The notes under the pieces are model-generated. The model had not been told where the DNA came from. It worked only from the letters and a program-made list of their open reading frames with translations, and made no database searches. A program made the translations under genes and the position numbers. From Dimorphilus gyrociliatus (taxonomy: Eukaryota > Annelida > Polychaeta > Dinophilidae): a stretch of DNA of 64,000 bases. The number at the start of each line of letters is the position of its first letter. Position 1 is the stretch's first letter. This document shows, piece after piece, positions 36,090 to 51,485 of the stretch. The DNA is taken from positions 2,284,946-2,348,945 of the forward strand of contig CAJFCJ010000006.1 of the NCBI GenBank assembly GCA_904063045.1, in the 5' to 3' direction.

Positions 36090-39000
36090 ATGGTAGAAGG
36101 AGGAATGAAATGTGTCAAATATCTCTTATTTACCTTCAACTTACTTTTTTTCGTAAGTATAAAAATGATAATCGACCAGTATATGTCGAGTAGTTTGCCT
36201 GACCTATTTTGTTTTCCAATGTAGTTCTATGTTTTATATAAAGTCTTAATACGTTTTCTATTATAATTTATATTTAGATAATTTGATGAAATAGGATCTA
36301 TTATATAGAAGGAAAATGATGAAATTATTTAGCATTGTTTTCCGCAACATATTGTTGGTTGGACTAGTGTGTATTCTGAATACACTAACGGTCATATGAT
36401 AGTATGCAATTTGAAACCCATATTAACCAATGGCTGACGGGTACGCACTACAACACCATGCATGTACCAGTGTAGCTATACGCTGTTCATGATATAAATA
36501 GAATTTTTTTTCGTACATGTACATAAAATATTTTTGTCTATTATATTCAAACCACTATGGTTAAAAATAACCAAATATAACAGGTTATCCAAAAGCAGTG
36601 AATTGAACATTGAATTCCGGTTTGTCAATAAATTTATCCGTTGCAGATGTTAAATTGAATTAACTTCAATTTTTAAATAAAAGTTGGATTATAGGGTGTG
36701 AAAAAAAAAAAACTGCAAAAAGGCCAAACATAACCTAACTATGTCATCATATTTTTTTATCTTTATGTTGAGTGTTTTTTTTAATAATAAGAAAAAGAAA
36801 CGTGCTAAACTACAAATATACGTAAAGAGGAAGATAGAGCAAGAGAGAGAGAGAGAGGGAGAGAAATATATACATGAATAGATTTAATAACAATCGTGTT
36901 TTATGGATAAAGGACAAGATACATTATACATTTAGAACTTGGAACGGAAAATGTTTTTTATATCATTGTTGTATTAACAAACAGCGTCTTTAGTTGTTTC
37001 TTGACGTCATGTCCGCCTAAATGGCAGGCACTCACCCCCTTTCCACACCAACTAGTCTGAACCCCCTGGACATATTTAGTCTACAGTATAATAGTGTCTG
37101 GTGTGGTTTTTTTTTCTCACCCCTGCTCTTCTCTATCTATCAATCTTTTCTTTTTTGACTTATCTATAGTTAGCTCGTGTATCTTTGAAAAAAAGCGATT
37201 GTTACCGAGGAATTAAATTTAATATTTGGCTTAGTTTAGTTTAAAATTTCACATACATATTCTATACAAGACGATAAGGATCATCGAACCATGACTATTA
37301 ATAATAATTTCCATATTGTATTCTATTTTTAAACTGCATTAACATTTTCGTCAAATATTCTTTAAATCGCTTTTGAACATTGTCTAAAGAAAACAAAAAT
37401 CACGAACGTATGACTATTGGGGTAAAATAATCTAAAAGTTGGAATTTATGATGAATCACGAAGATTAATCAATTTAATACTTGTTGTCTGCGCTAAACAC
37501 TTCAGTGAACGAAAGGAAACTGGTTCGGTTAGCCTCATAAAGAACATAACATTTCATATATTGATAGTCTCTTTCCGTTGATTTTTAGGTTATATAGGCT
37601 GCACATGGTCTTTTTTTAGACTACTCCCGTCTTTTTCTCTCAACACACACGCATGTAGATAAACATATTTTTACATATAGTATATATACACACTTACATA
37701 CTTGCTCTGAAATGGTTGGCATGGATTAAGGATAAGATAGATGGATTTCTTCACTCTATCATACAGCTTCTATTATATGGATAGATAGATAGGAGCAAAA
37801 GGGTGTGGAGAGTGTATCATATGTGTAAGTTTGGAGAGAGAGAGCGAGAGAAAGGAAGAAGGAAGCAGAAAAAAAAACAAACAAAACAAATAACCAATTG
37901 AAAATAGAAAGGAAGAAAAATCTGTTAAAATTAAAAAACAGCATTTTTACTTCTCTTTTTATTCTAATTTTTTTTTCAGTAATTTATTGATTAAAACAAT
38001 TTTTTTCCGGATGTGATAAAAAATAAACGACATATGGGGATTTTTAGTTTATCCATATTCATCATGTTTGTAATTAATTATAATTACAAAAGAATTGGAA
38101 AAATTTCGCCAATAAAGCAGATTTAACTACATAATTATTTAATTAATAAGCTGCTTGTTGTTTGATAAAATTTCATTAATTATATAATATTTCATTATTT
38201 ATAACAGCACCATTTGGTTAGTTTTACTCGAGTAAAACGTATCGATTTTCGTTTAGGTTTCAAATATTTTTTTATTCGAAGAGAAATGATAGTGGCACCA
38301 TCTAGCTTTAACTTTTTTTTGCTATACGTTGTTTATAGGCTGAGAGAAGCTAACTTTAGTTAGCAATCTTAAAATAACATATCCCATAGGAAAATACTTT
38401 TAAAATGTTTGTAAATTTGATAAATGGTTATTGATATGTTTTGTAAATAAACAAAACAACAATTTGGAGAAAAATTATATTAATATTAATATTCAATAAG
38501 GGAAGAGAACTAAATGAATTATAGATAAACAATTCTTTTTTCGAAGATAAATTATGAAAGTAGATGCGATCTAAAGAACAAAAGCTATATTGATTTCGTT
38601 CTCTGTACGCTTACACCATGTTTTTGCAAGTGCTGTATGTTTTCTTTATCCAGTCCTAGGGTTTATTCTCTTCCAAAGAAATTCCAATTAAGATTACAGA
38701 ATGTGTTGAAAAATTCAGAGTACGTCTGTATTACTAAGGGAATACATCGTGTAGTATGAAAGTTGTTGAAATACCGCTAAGCCAACGAGCTTTTTTCTGT
38801 GTGAGACATGATTTTATTCTTCATAATTATCTTTTTGACCAAGTATATTTGCATAACCACCATATTGAATACAATCATATCAATTTTTATCCCTCATTCT
38901 TTTCTTTTCAGTTTGCCGGACTTGCTCTCATAATTGCAGGAGCCGTTGTACAAACCAGATTTCGTGAATATATCGCATTTTTTGGTAATAATTTCTCTGC

Positions 39001-41033
39001 GGCCGCAATTGTTTTAATAGTTGTTGGAGGCATCATCCTCCTCATCGGCTTTTTCGGATGTTGCGGTGCCTACAAAGAAAGCTACTGCATGACAATGACA
39101 GTAAATATATTTAAAATTTCTTTCCATTTAATAGAAAGAATAAATGATGACTTTTTTTTTCTAGTTTGCTGTTATACTCGGACTTATTTTCGTCTTGGAA
39201 ATTGCTGTTGGAATTGGCGCTGCTGTGATGAAAAATAAGGTTCGAAAGATTATTGAAGATAAAATGACCGAGTCAATGAAGAACTATAATGATGATCACG
39301 AGGGTGTTAAGAAAGCTTGGGATAGTATGCAAGAGAAGGTTAGTAAATTATTGGATTAATTACAATTTTAAAACAAACTGATTACGTTTAGTTCGAATGT
39401 TGCGGTGTGAAAAATTCTACTGATTGGAACACAACTGTTCCCGATTCTTGTGACTGTCCTGCGGATAAGAAGACGGATGAAAAAATATGTCATAAGGAGG
39501 ATGGCAAAGATATCTTCAAAAGAGGATGTATCGATGGAATTTCGGAATGGGTTGAAAAGAACGTCGTAGTTGTTGTTGGAGTTGGTATCGGATTTGCTTT
39601 CTTGCAGGTACGCATTAGAATCTTTTTTATCTTTTCTTCGTTTCAAAATCTCTTTTCTCTTTTCTTTTTTACCTTTTCAATTAATCAATCAAAAAAAAAA
39701 AACACCATTTCGAAATATTCAAATAACTTTGTAAAACGAGCAGCTTTTCGGAATCTATGCTGCCAAAAAATTGGCTGATGCAATTTTGAAGGGTTATCAC
39801 AGTGTTTGAAGGTAGAGAAAACGCTTTTCAACCCCCTCCTTTCCCTATTCAATATATTTTTCAAACTTTAAGTTGATTAAACAATGATGTATTGTATTAA
39901 TACTCTCTATATAAAAAAAACAAAGAATTAGTCATTATACCTATAGATGCAAAAGAATTTTTGGGTGCATATATTTTGTGTTAATAATGGCTTGGGATAG
40001 GAGAAGAGGTGTGCTTTAAACTGTTGCTTAACCTGTTCTCGTATATAACAATTGGTTTCATTCTAAACATAAAAGCTTTTAGCATTCAAAAAAAAAAACA
40101 AAATGAATAGAAACGAAAAGGTAAAAGTTTTTAGAGAGTTTTTCTGTAAACCCAAATTTTATATACATTTACAATGCTATTTACAATACTATTAAGCCTC
40201 ATTTTCTGATTTCTCTTGAATGATACCAAATTACAGACAGTACAATAAAAACGCATAAAAAAAATTCCTATCCTATTTCAATTTTCGATCGTCTTTTCAT
40301 TCGTGTTTTCAATCGAATATCAATATCTTAACTTTCATTGTCCTGCGAATATTTTTTTGGATAAAAAAGAAAATGAATCTTATATATTTTAATAAATTTT
40401 TCCATACAAAAAAAGACTTTTGCCTTTATTATCCTTCTTTTCTTTCAATTATAATCTAACCCCTTTACAACAGATTATTGGAATATTTATTACGTGCTGT
40501 TTATTGAGAGAATACGATATGTAAAATAGCAAAAACTAAATTTAAAAAAAAAATAAACAAATAATTGAATCCAACATTAAAAAGAAACAAATATGGTAAT
40601 AAATAAATTGATTATAATAATTAAGGAATGGAGAAAAGATGCTATAGATAGATATAGTTGTATCTATTTATAGTTTTTTTTTATTTTTTTATTTTTTTCT
40701 AGAAAAAAAAAGAGCAATAGAAGAGTTTCTCTCAAATATTCCTTTTCTTTTTATCTGTTTGCTAAAAAGTCTATTCTTTTCTTTTTATTGTTTTGAAAAG
40801 GGTTCGCACAAAAATTTATAGGAAGATAACTGTATATATATATATATATATATACATATATATATACACAGTTTGTCCATATTTGGTGGAGCTAAATTTT
40901 TAATGAATTATCATTAATTGAATTGAACTAATTAATTTATTTTTTGTTGTTTTTTTCTTTTACACAGTTGATTGGTATCGCTTTCGCTTGCTGCTTAGCC
41001 AGGACCATTAAAAAGGAATACGAAGTCGTCTAA
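36090..41033 (+). CDS. Tetraspanin C, 5 coding exons with a 2.8 kb first intron and alternative last exons
   Basis: Canonical tetraspanin of the CD63/CD9 general type. Exons 36090-36152, 38912-39100, 39165-39338, 39392-39607 and a last exon at 40968-41033 give 235 residues. The first exon is 63 bases and the second 189, as in A and B. TM2 is followed by GCCGAYKES; the loop has the classical CCG, then DSCDCP, IC and GC. The distal last exon encodes the end of TM4 with CC and the tail KKEYEVV, a YxxPhi sorting motif like the GYEVM end of CD63. A second, proximal last exon at 39744-39809 has the same length and phase and also ends in a YxxPhi motif (GYHSV). The extent given uses the distal exon. 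Confidence 0.9.
36153..38911 (+). other. Long first intron of tetraspanin C
   Basis: At 2.76 kb the longest intron in the window. Holds a perfect palindromic CRE, TGACGTCA (37002-37009), inside a less AT-rich stretch (36980-37100), a GA-rich repeat (36841-36866, and another near 37833-37860 ), and ACCATCTAG at 38298-38306. No supported exon; a likely place for enhancers. Confidence 0.5.
36841..36866. repeat. GA-rich microsatellite
   Basis: Alternating GA run within the first intron of tetraspanin C. Confidence 0.8.
39744..39809 (+). other. Proximal alternative last exon of tetraspanin C
   Basis: Preceded by GAGCAG, opens in the correct phase, and encodes 21 residues then TGA. Aligned without gaps to the distal last exon, 10 of 21 residues are identical (L, G, I, A, L, A, I, K, Y, V at matching positions). 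It lacks the two cysteines of the distal version. AATAAA at about 40244 could end this transcript; AATAAA near 41394 could end the longer one. Confidence 0.65.
40831..40868. repeat. (TA)n microsatellite
   Basis: Alternating TA dinucleotides in the terminal intron of tetraspanin C, interrupted by CA steps. A perfect CArg-box sequence CCATATTTGG follows at 40877-40886. Confidence 0.85.
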
Positions 41034-42556
41034 ATATTTAAATATAACGCCTTATTTAAAAAAAGCGTTTAAAAGTTTATATATTTATATATATATACAA
41101 AAAAAAGTTATACTAAAAGAAAAAAGTATATTGTATGTTTAATTGTCATAAAAATTTAGCTAAAACTATGTTTTAAATCTTTCATACAAAAGCTAAATTT
41201 TTAAACGGAAAAAGTAAGAAAGTATCTCTAATACTTGATTAGTTTTTCAGTCTAATATATAACTAATATAACCCTCTGCCCTTTTTTTTTGTCAATTAGG
41301 TAGCTCTATTACATATATAAGTAGACATATGTTTTATGCTTTAGGAACAAACTATAGAAAAACTATGAACAGCGCACACGTATAATAAAATATATTATGT
41401 ACGTCGGTTTAAAAAGATTGTTAATATGATTTTAAAATGGAGAATTAATTGGAAAAGGATAATTTCGCATTTTTTTCTTAAACTTCTCTTTTAAGCCGTA
41501 AAAATATGACATAAATAGGAAAAAATATAACGAAACAGAAAAAAATTGTTTGCAAATCCTATGCATGATTTAAAAAACGAAAACTTGATCCCCATAATTG
41601 AAAACAAAAAACTATAGTCATTAACAAAAATCTGCATTGTACTCGTTTAAGTGTTCGATTTTTTGTGTGTGTTTTATTATATATCTGTAAATACTCTGTT
41701 GATTTGCAGACTAAAAAAAAAACGCGCATTTAGAGCTTACTTCGGTAATTCATATTATTTTGTTCTCTAAAATATGCTTAAGAAATTTTGGATGTCGTAA
41801 AACAAAGCATTAAACAGTTATTTTCCTTATAACATTCGGTGAAAGTCCACTTAATAAAAATCAATAGAATTGTATATGTTTTATTTTTTATCTTATCAAA
41901 TAGTTTTCATCATAATTAGATTTTATAGCATCCTTATTTCCTAGTAGGGAATATTTAGTTATTATTTCTATTTATTCAGTATTATACTATCACTTGAGAG
42001 AAGAAGGAAAAGAGAGATAAAAAGCGAAAAGACAGAGAGATAGGGAGGTGCAGCAAGAAGGGATGCTGGATATTTTCATAGTAGAGTAATCCTTGTCTAA
42101 CATATACATCACTAGCTTCCCTCTTTTCTTACGCTATTTTTTTATTGATCCATTAAATCTTAGTCCAGAATCTCTACGATAAGCAAACAAACAAACAAGC
42201 TCGTACCGCAATACTAATTTGCTTGGTAAGTTTTCCATTGATCCTCAAGTCATCTGGCCATAAAAATTCATTATTTTATTGAAAATGTTAATAGAGTAAA
42301 TTAAATAAATAAGCTTTTTTTTCCCTTTTATGACTTTATTCTAGCTTTCAAAAGGCAATTTATATATCTTTATTTTAATTTATTTATGAACAACGATAGC
42401 CTTGTCGTCACCAAATATTAATTATAGTATCAATTTCATCTATAAGTAAATAAGGCCAAGGTTAATGATCCGATGTAAAAGTTAAAAATATAAAAGAAGC
42501 AGAAAAGTTGTGTGCTTAAATGAAGAATGTAATTAGTCTAACAAAACAGACTTTTC
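41034..42556. other. 3' flank of tetraspanin C and CYB5D1 3' flank
   Basis: About 1.5 kb, very AT-rich, with many T and A runs. AATAAA near 41394. No coding sequence seen. The CYB5D1 3' UTR lies at the right end. Confidence 0.55.
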
Positions 42557-43382
42557 TTAGGCTTCGGTCAGATCATCGTTAAAATATAAATGGATTGCTT
42601 GCAGGAAAGTATCATCATTCATCCCTAACTCGTAGAAATCACCATCTTCATCAATGATATTATTTTCGGCCAGGGTCTTATCCATTTCTAAATTTAGGCA
42701 ATCGTATTTCCAAGTGTAGCTGGAAGCGTGAGCATTGAATTTAAGATAACGTTGTAAAATCTCTTCCATAGTTTCCTCGGAACAAACCTAAAAATAGAAT
42801 AAATCAAACAAATTATTTATCAAATTTTTCATTCCTTCTCTTATTTACTTCGATTATCTCATCTTGGGAAGTAAGCGTATTTATGATTTTAATATTTCGA
42901 GTTTTAATCGATAATAGACCAATGCAGTAACTTTCATCCCTCCACCATGGACGACCAAAATCATTAGCCCAATTTGAGTCTGGAAATGGTGGTGGGACAT
43001 GAACAAAACGACCGTGTGGTGTATAAGGAATTCTACATCCTGTCAATGGGTCAATATGGCTTCTTATCTGTAACATTTGTATTCATAATAAAGATATTAC
43101 AACGACTAATCAAATCTTACGTTCTTTGTTTTTGGATCAAACCAATGTGATATATCTGTGCCTCCAGCCTGTACAATTGGTTTCAACAAAATTTCACCTA
43201 GTTGAACCATCTATTAAATATTGGCTAAGATCTTGAAAAATTTGAAACAAACCCTTATATTTTTCGCATAATGGGGTTAAGTTAAAAACTTTTCCTAAGA
43301 ATGATACCCATAAGTCCTCTGGCGTATTATGTACACTAACTTCTTTTGGAGTATAGAACTTCGGTCGAACGATGCCCGGCAT
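42557..43382 (-). CDS. CYB5D1: Cytochrome b5 domain-containing protein 1 (CYB5D1), 4 exons
   Basis: Cytochrome-b5-fold protein conserved in ciliated organisms; CYB5D1 homologues act in ciliary redox signalling and beating. Exons 43382-43253, 43197-43121, 43067-42849 and 42787-42557 give 218 residues (human 228). Near-identical stretches to human: [86 protein letters not shown] and the end YFNDDLTEA. Its presence implies that the animal makes motile cilia. Start ATG gives [15 protein letters not shown], matching family RRYFTPAEV. Confidence 0.97.
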
Positions 43383-44777
43383 TTTTGTTGTTATAACAAC
43401 CGCACGATATCTTCGTACTTTACTACAGCATTTTTTTCAAATAATATTATCATTATACGCTAAAATTATAAATATAAGGAAAAATTTAGTAAATGAAAAA
43501 TTTTACGAAAATGACTATTCTGTATAATTCATATACCTTTTCAAACGTACGAATATCAATAAATTATTCTGCTTAACCAATAACCTCCACTAAACAAACT
43601 TACAAATTTTATATAATGTTCTAACTCTATTTCTTTATCCGATAGTGTCTTTCCCCTTAGAAACAAAAGAGGAATATTTTCTATGAACTTAAAAAAACTC
43701 ACCAACCGTGCTATTTTAATAAAAACACGCAACCTAATAAATGTTATATCTAGTTAAATGTTACTATGTTTATAATGGATTAATTTAAACAATGTAGTTT
43801 AAATTGATAGGCTTTTTTTTACCGACTTGTCTTCTTCTTTAAATTTAACATTTATCCTTAGTTAATAATTTCAATGTCTATGAAAGAAATTATTACAATA
43901 TGGTCCTTACAGATATATACATGAATTCATTTAAAAGCCTTTATAAAGAATTACTTTCCCACGAATTAGTGAAAAGAAAACCCGTTGCATGATAATGTAT
44001 ATACCTGATTATTTTTGTAATCATGACTTTTAATAATTAATGGCTTTTTGTTCTAAAAACGAATATGCTCTCTCCGCGTGACTGGTTAGGAGTTGAAATG
44101 TTCTAGTTACTAATTTGTGATACCTTTATAAATAGTTATTCCAATAGTTATCGACTTGATAACATAGTAAATAATATAATCTATACAAAATTAATTAACC
44201 TGAGAAATTCCTAGAAAATATCGTTATAGAACTGATTTATGCCTACGAAAATTAAGAATTTGGAAGATATATCATATTCACTACAATTTTATTAAACTAG
44301 TCATAAATCTATCCTAATTATTAGAACTTAGGAAATGGAATGGAAGATTTTCTTCTCCTTTTAATCGATTTTTGTTAATAAAGTAAAATGTAAAGTTGAG
44401 TTGTTTTAAAACGTTGATCAATAATTAATCATTTTGAAAATAATATATTTAGCGTTCTTATATGTTAAAAAATTCTTATTTATTATTCTCGGAACTCGAA
44501 TGGTATTAATTTTTTGTATCAGTTTGTCAACTTTTCCTCAATTATTGTATTAGAATTACAGCAGGAGAATATGTAATTTCTATCATTTTTCTTCTGTAAA
44601 AACACAGTTTTTAATGCATAGTATATGATGTCTTTACGATTTTTAATCATGACTTTACAAAATCCAATCCAATGCATTCCTTAATGATATATGCTGAATT
44701 TTTTCTTGTTTAGATAACTAAAAATAATTATATTTCATGCTGGTCAGCTGTTTTACATTTGTACGAAACTATCTAAT
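43383..44777. other. 1.4 kb head-to-head region between CYB5D1 and CCDC51
   Basis: AT-rich throughout; no exon, repeat or strong motif that I can support. Promoters of both genes should lie at the two ends. Confidence 0.5.
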
Positions 44778-45972
44778 ATGTCTGCCGCTATACTATTGCT
44801 TCAATCATGTAAACATGCCTCTCGAAAAACTTCACGGTCTCTATATAGGGAATTGTCCAGTATAACTGGTAATAGAAAAACAGATATAGTAATCGATACG
44901 TTAACATTGGGTAGAGCAGAAAGATGGCTGAAGAAATATGAGGATTTCATAGGTCTTACAGAAGTTCGTGAAGCCCAGAGAAATGTCATAGAGGTTAGCC
45001 GGCTCTCTATTGTAGAGTAACTATAATATAAATTATGAAGTAACAATAGTATTGTAAAGTAGAGTAAACTAATTATTCAATATTCTAAATTTGTTAATAA
45101 GGTTTATTACTATCATTTAATTTTAGTTCGAAAAAGATTTTCTTGAATCGCAAACCGTTCGCAGAGAGCGCCAAGCAGAATTATCAAAAGTTCAATCCCA
45201 ATTGAGAGATATAGGATCAAAATTGGATAAAGTTCAGAGAGGAGATGAAAGATATTTACAACTATTAACGGAAGAGCATAAAATTATCAAAGCTGAAAAC
45301 GACTTAACTAAAAGATTAGAAGCAGATGAAAAGCTTGAGCGTCACTTGTTTGCAAACCTTTCTTCCGCTGTGAGAGAATCTCATGAAAAGGAACGAACAA
45401 GAACGGAAAGAACAAAGTATTGGTCTATTATTGGGTCTTGTGTAGGAGCTCTGATTGGTATTTTAGGCACAACAATAAATAATTATCTAAGAATGCGGCA
45501 GCTCAGAGAGTTGATTAGTGATTCCACTCAAGATGGTGCAGAACTTAGAAAGGTCGTTTCATCACTGTCAACGGCCATAAATACAGAGCATGAGAATATG
45601 AATAAATTTGTAGGCGATTTAAAAGAAGCAATAGGCTCGGAGGATAAACCGGCATTACTATTATCCAACCAATTCGATTTCAAAGATAGAGAGAAGCTTG
45701 AAGCGCAAACTCAACGAATACTTAGTGCTGTGAAAATGGAAGAAGATGAATTAAAGAGGCATATGGAAGAGATTAAGTCAGCATTAGCTATAGGACATAA
45801 AGGTGAAGGCTCTGTTGTTTACGTTGGACCAGACTTGCAGGAAATACTTGATGAGAACGAAAAAAAAATAGAAGTACAAATGAAAGTGAATGCTTTATGG
45901 ACTGTAACGGCTATATATGGTGCTGTAATGTTAACAGCTCCTCTCCTATTTTACTTCCTAAAGAACTCATAG
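44778..45972 (+). CDS. CCDC51: CCDC51 / MITOK, pore subunit of the mitochondrial ATP-sensitive K+ channel, 2 exons
   Basis: Inner mitochondrial membrane protein; human CCDC51 (MITOK) forms the pore of the mitoKATP channel with ABCB8. Exons 44778-44993 and 45127-45972 give 353 residues. The N-terminus (basic and Ser-rich, no acidic residues in the first 23) looks like a presequence. The segment WLKKYEDFIGLTEVREAQRN is the family signature, followed by long coiled coil, TM1 (YWSIIGSCVGALIGILGTT), a second coiled coil, and TM2 (TVTAIYGAVMLTAPLLFYFL) near the C-terminus. Two TMs and flanking coiled coils agree with the family. Confidence 0.9.
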
Positions 45973-46862
45973 GCAAATTAGCTTAATAAAACTTTATAAA
46001 CCTAACGGTCTTTAATAAGACCAGAACGGACAAAAAATTGCATGTTATAAAAATACACAACCTTCATTGAGGAAAGTTATAGAAAATACATTAAGAGTAT
46101 TAATATATCTATCAGTTTTGGATTACAAAGAAATTAAATAAATTCTATCCAAGAAATAAGCTTTATATAGGATCGTAGTGACTTAGATCGCTTATCAGAG
46201 TTATCTATATTCTTTTAGTCAGCCTGTTGTTAATTTCAAAGCATATTTGTATTCAAGTATTTTTTTCCACGAAAAAAATTTTACTAACAATTCAGAACAT
46301 AAGAGGAACAAAATGCATAGGCTTAATCATAGCCATATTAGAAGTTCAGACTAAAAAATTGAGTTGTACAATGCAAAACACACGTACAGTCAAAATCTCT
46401 ATTCAGTTATAAACAAACTATCGATAATTACTCCGAAGCTAACTTGAAAGGTTCAGCTAAATAGATGCAGAAAATAATTAAACTTTTATCTTAATCGGTT
46501 TTTTTACTCGGAAATTACTGCAATACTAAATTGTTAATCTTTCACCAGCTGTCAGCAGAAATTTGTAATGAATGTTATAGGCCTAAGATTTTTCGTTAAA
46601 AAATAAAGAAAATATACCTCCTTACAGTATCTGGAATTGTCTTATTGTAAAAACAAAAAAAAAGAAAAAGCTGAATATCAATGTCAACCAAAAAGTTATG
46701 AAAACTTGTATATTTAACGGTAATTATGGTTTCAGTGAGGTCCTTATTAATATTCAACGCGTGTTTCGTCCATGTTTGAATTTATAATAAATATGGTTAA
46801 CAGAAAAATTTTCTTTCAAATATGCAGTGGAAAAAAATTAAAAAAAAAAAACAAAACAAAAT
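45973..46862. other. Convergent 3' region of CCDC51 and the PWWP gene
   Basis: About 890 AT-rich bases. Short open frames (for example 46227-46412) have no family support. Presumably 3' UTRs. Confidence 0.5.
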
Positions 46863-50266
<3,404 letters not shown>

Positions 50267-51485
50267 CTTTCCTGAGGAAAACAAGACTATTGAAGAGAAT
50301 TTGCATCATAATTAGTACGATTTGTAAGACCAATTTATTAGGCTGAAGGTTTTCTTAAACTTTGTCACGTTATTCATATACAAAGAGAAGATGTTGCATA
50401 ACACTACTCAAAACTTATTTTCAATATCTAACGGTAAAGTACTCAATCTTTCCTGGATTTAATTTATATGATTGCTATGTGTTCACTACAATTTCTACTA
50501 TAAATTGAAGTTGTCGCCTCCTTATTCTTGATCAAGAAACAATAGGATTTATCCTGTCAACTTATCAAAGCTACAATTGACCAAGACCAAATCAGTTTTA
50601 GTACTTTATAGATTTTATGGTCATATTTACTTCACTAGAATCGTTTTATATCTTACAGTACAAATTGAAAATTAACGTATTTGAGCCTTGATTGATGAAA
50701 ACGTCTATCAAGGATTCATTCCAACAAAATCACTTACCGAGTAGCTTCGCTTCGGGAATACGGTCAGGAGCGGATATAGTTATATCTTGACAGAGCTCAA
50801 ACAAATTAGGAATAACAAAATGGCGGTCACATATAAAAGTGTCTTAAGACCGCCATGTTTAAAACCGTTTTATTTTTTAACGTACGAACTTTTCCAAAAT
50901 ATTCTTTGGTATTGCTAAAAATGAGACGTATCGCAAATGTAAAATTATCACCAATTTTATAATTTCTTTATCGTTTAGTTCATCCTAATGCTTTTTATCT
51001 GTAAATAAGTTTTAAAATTTTACAATACAGACACTTATATTAAAGTTTACCTTTACATTTATAACTTTTATGTACAAATTTAAATTTAAGTAAAGTCCAT
51101 TTTTCTTAGTTGACATTCTATGTACTTATTTTCCAGATTGAACTATTTTATAATAAACAAGGTGTTTGGGCTAAACTTTAGTATAACCTCTTAAGAAGCA
51201 GTTGTCTTAGAATTTCTTCAATGAAAGCTGTGTCTTATAAAAAATTTTATCATTGATAAAAATTCGTAGAAATTATGAATTTTAAAAATGGTTTCATTTA
51301 TTTATAAAATTTTTAGAAAATTAAATTAATATTAAGGAAAAAGTTAATGTATAATAAGATTTTTAGTTTTTATCGAAGGTTTAATCATTGACGTTATTAC
51401 GCGCTATTCCTTCCAGTATTTAGTAATTTCCTTTTTTAAAAATACGAAAAGTATTGAAGTGGATAATTATTTAAACTTCGTTATT
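50267..51485. promoter_or_regulatory. Head-to-head region with noncoding 5' exon of the PWWP gene
   Basis: On the minus strand TTTCCTCAG then GAAAG lies directly before the PWWP start codon (acceptor at 50272-50273), and CG then GTAAGTG at 50738-50731 is a strong donor, so a 5' UTR exon ends at 50738. It probably starts near 50815, next to inverted ATGGCGGTC sites (50820-50828 and 50848-50856). The rest is AT-rich. Confidence 0.6.

Noticed and set aside
37759-37944. Phe/Leu-rich frame on the minus strand of the tetraspanin C intron
   Set aside because: It is the complement of a GA-rich repeat; composition alone explains it.
46227-46412. 61-codon plus-strand frame between CCDC51 and the PWWP gene
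   Set aside because: Non-ATG start, no conserved motif, lies in probable 3' UTR.
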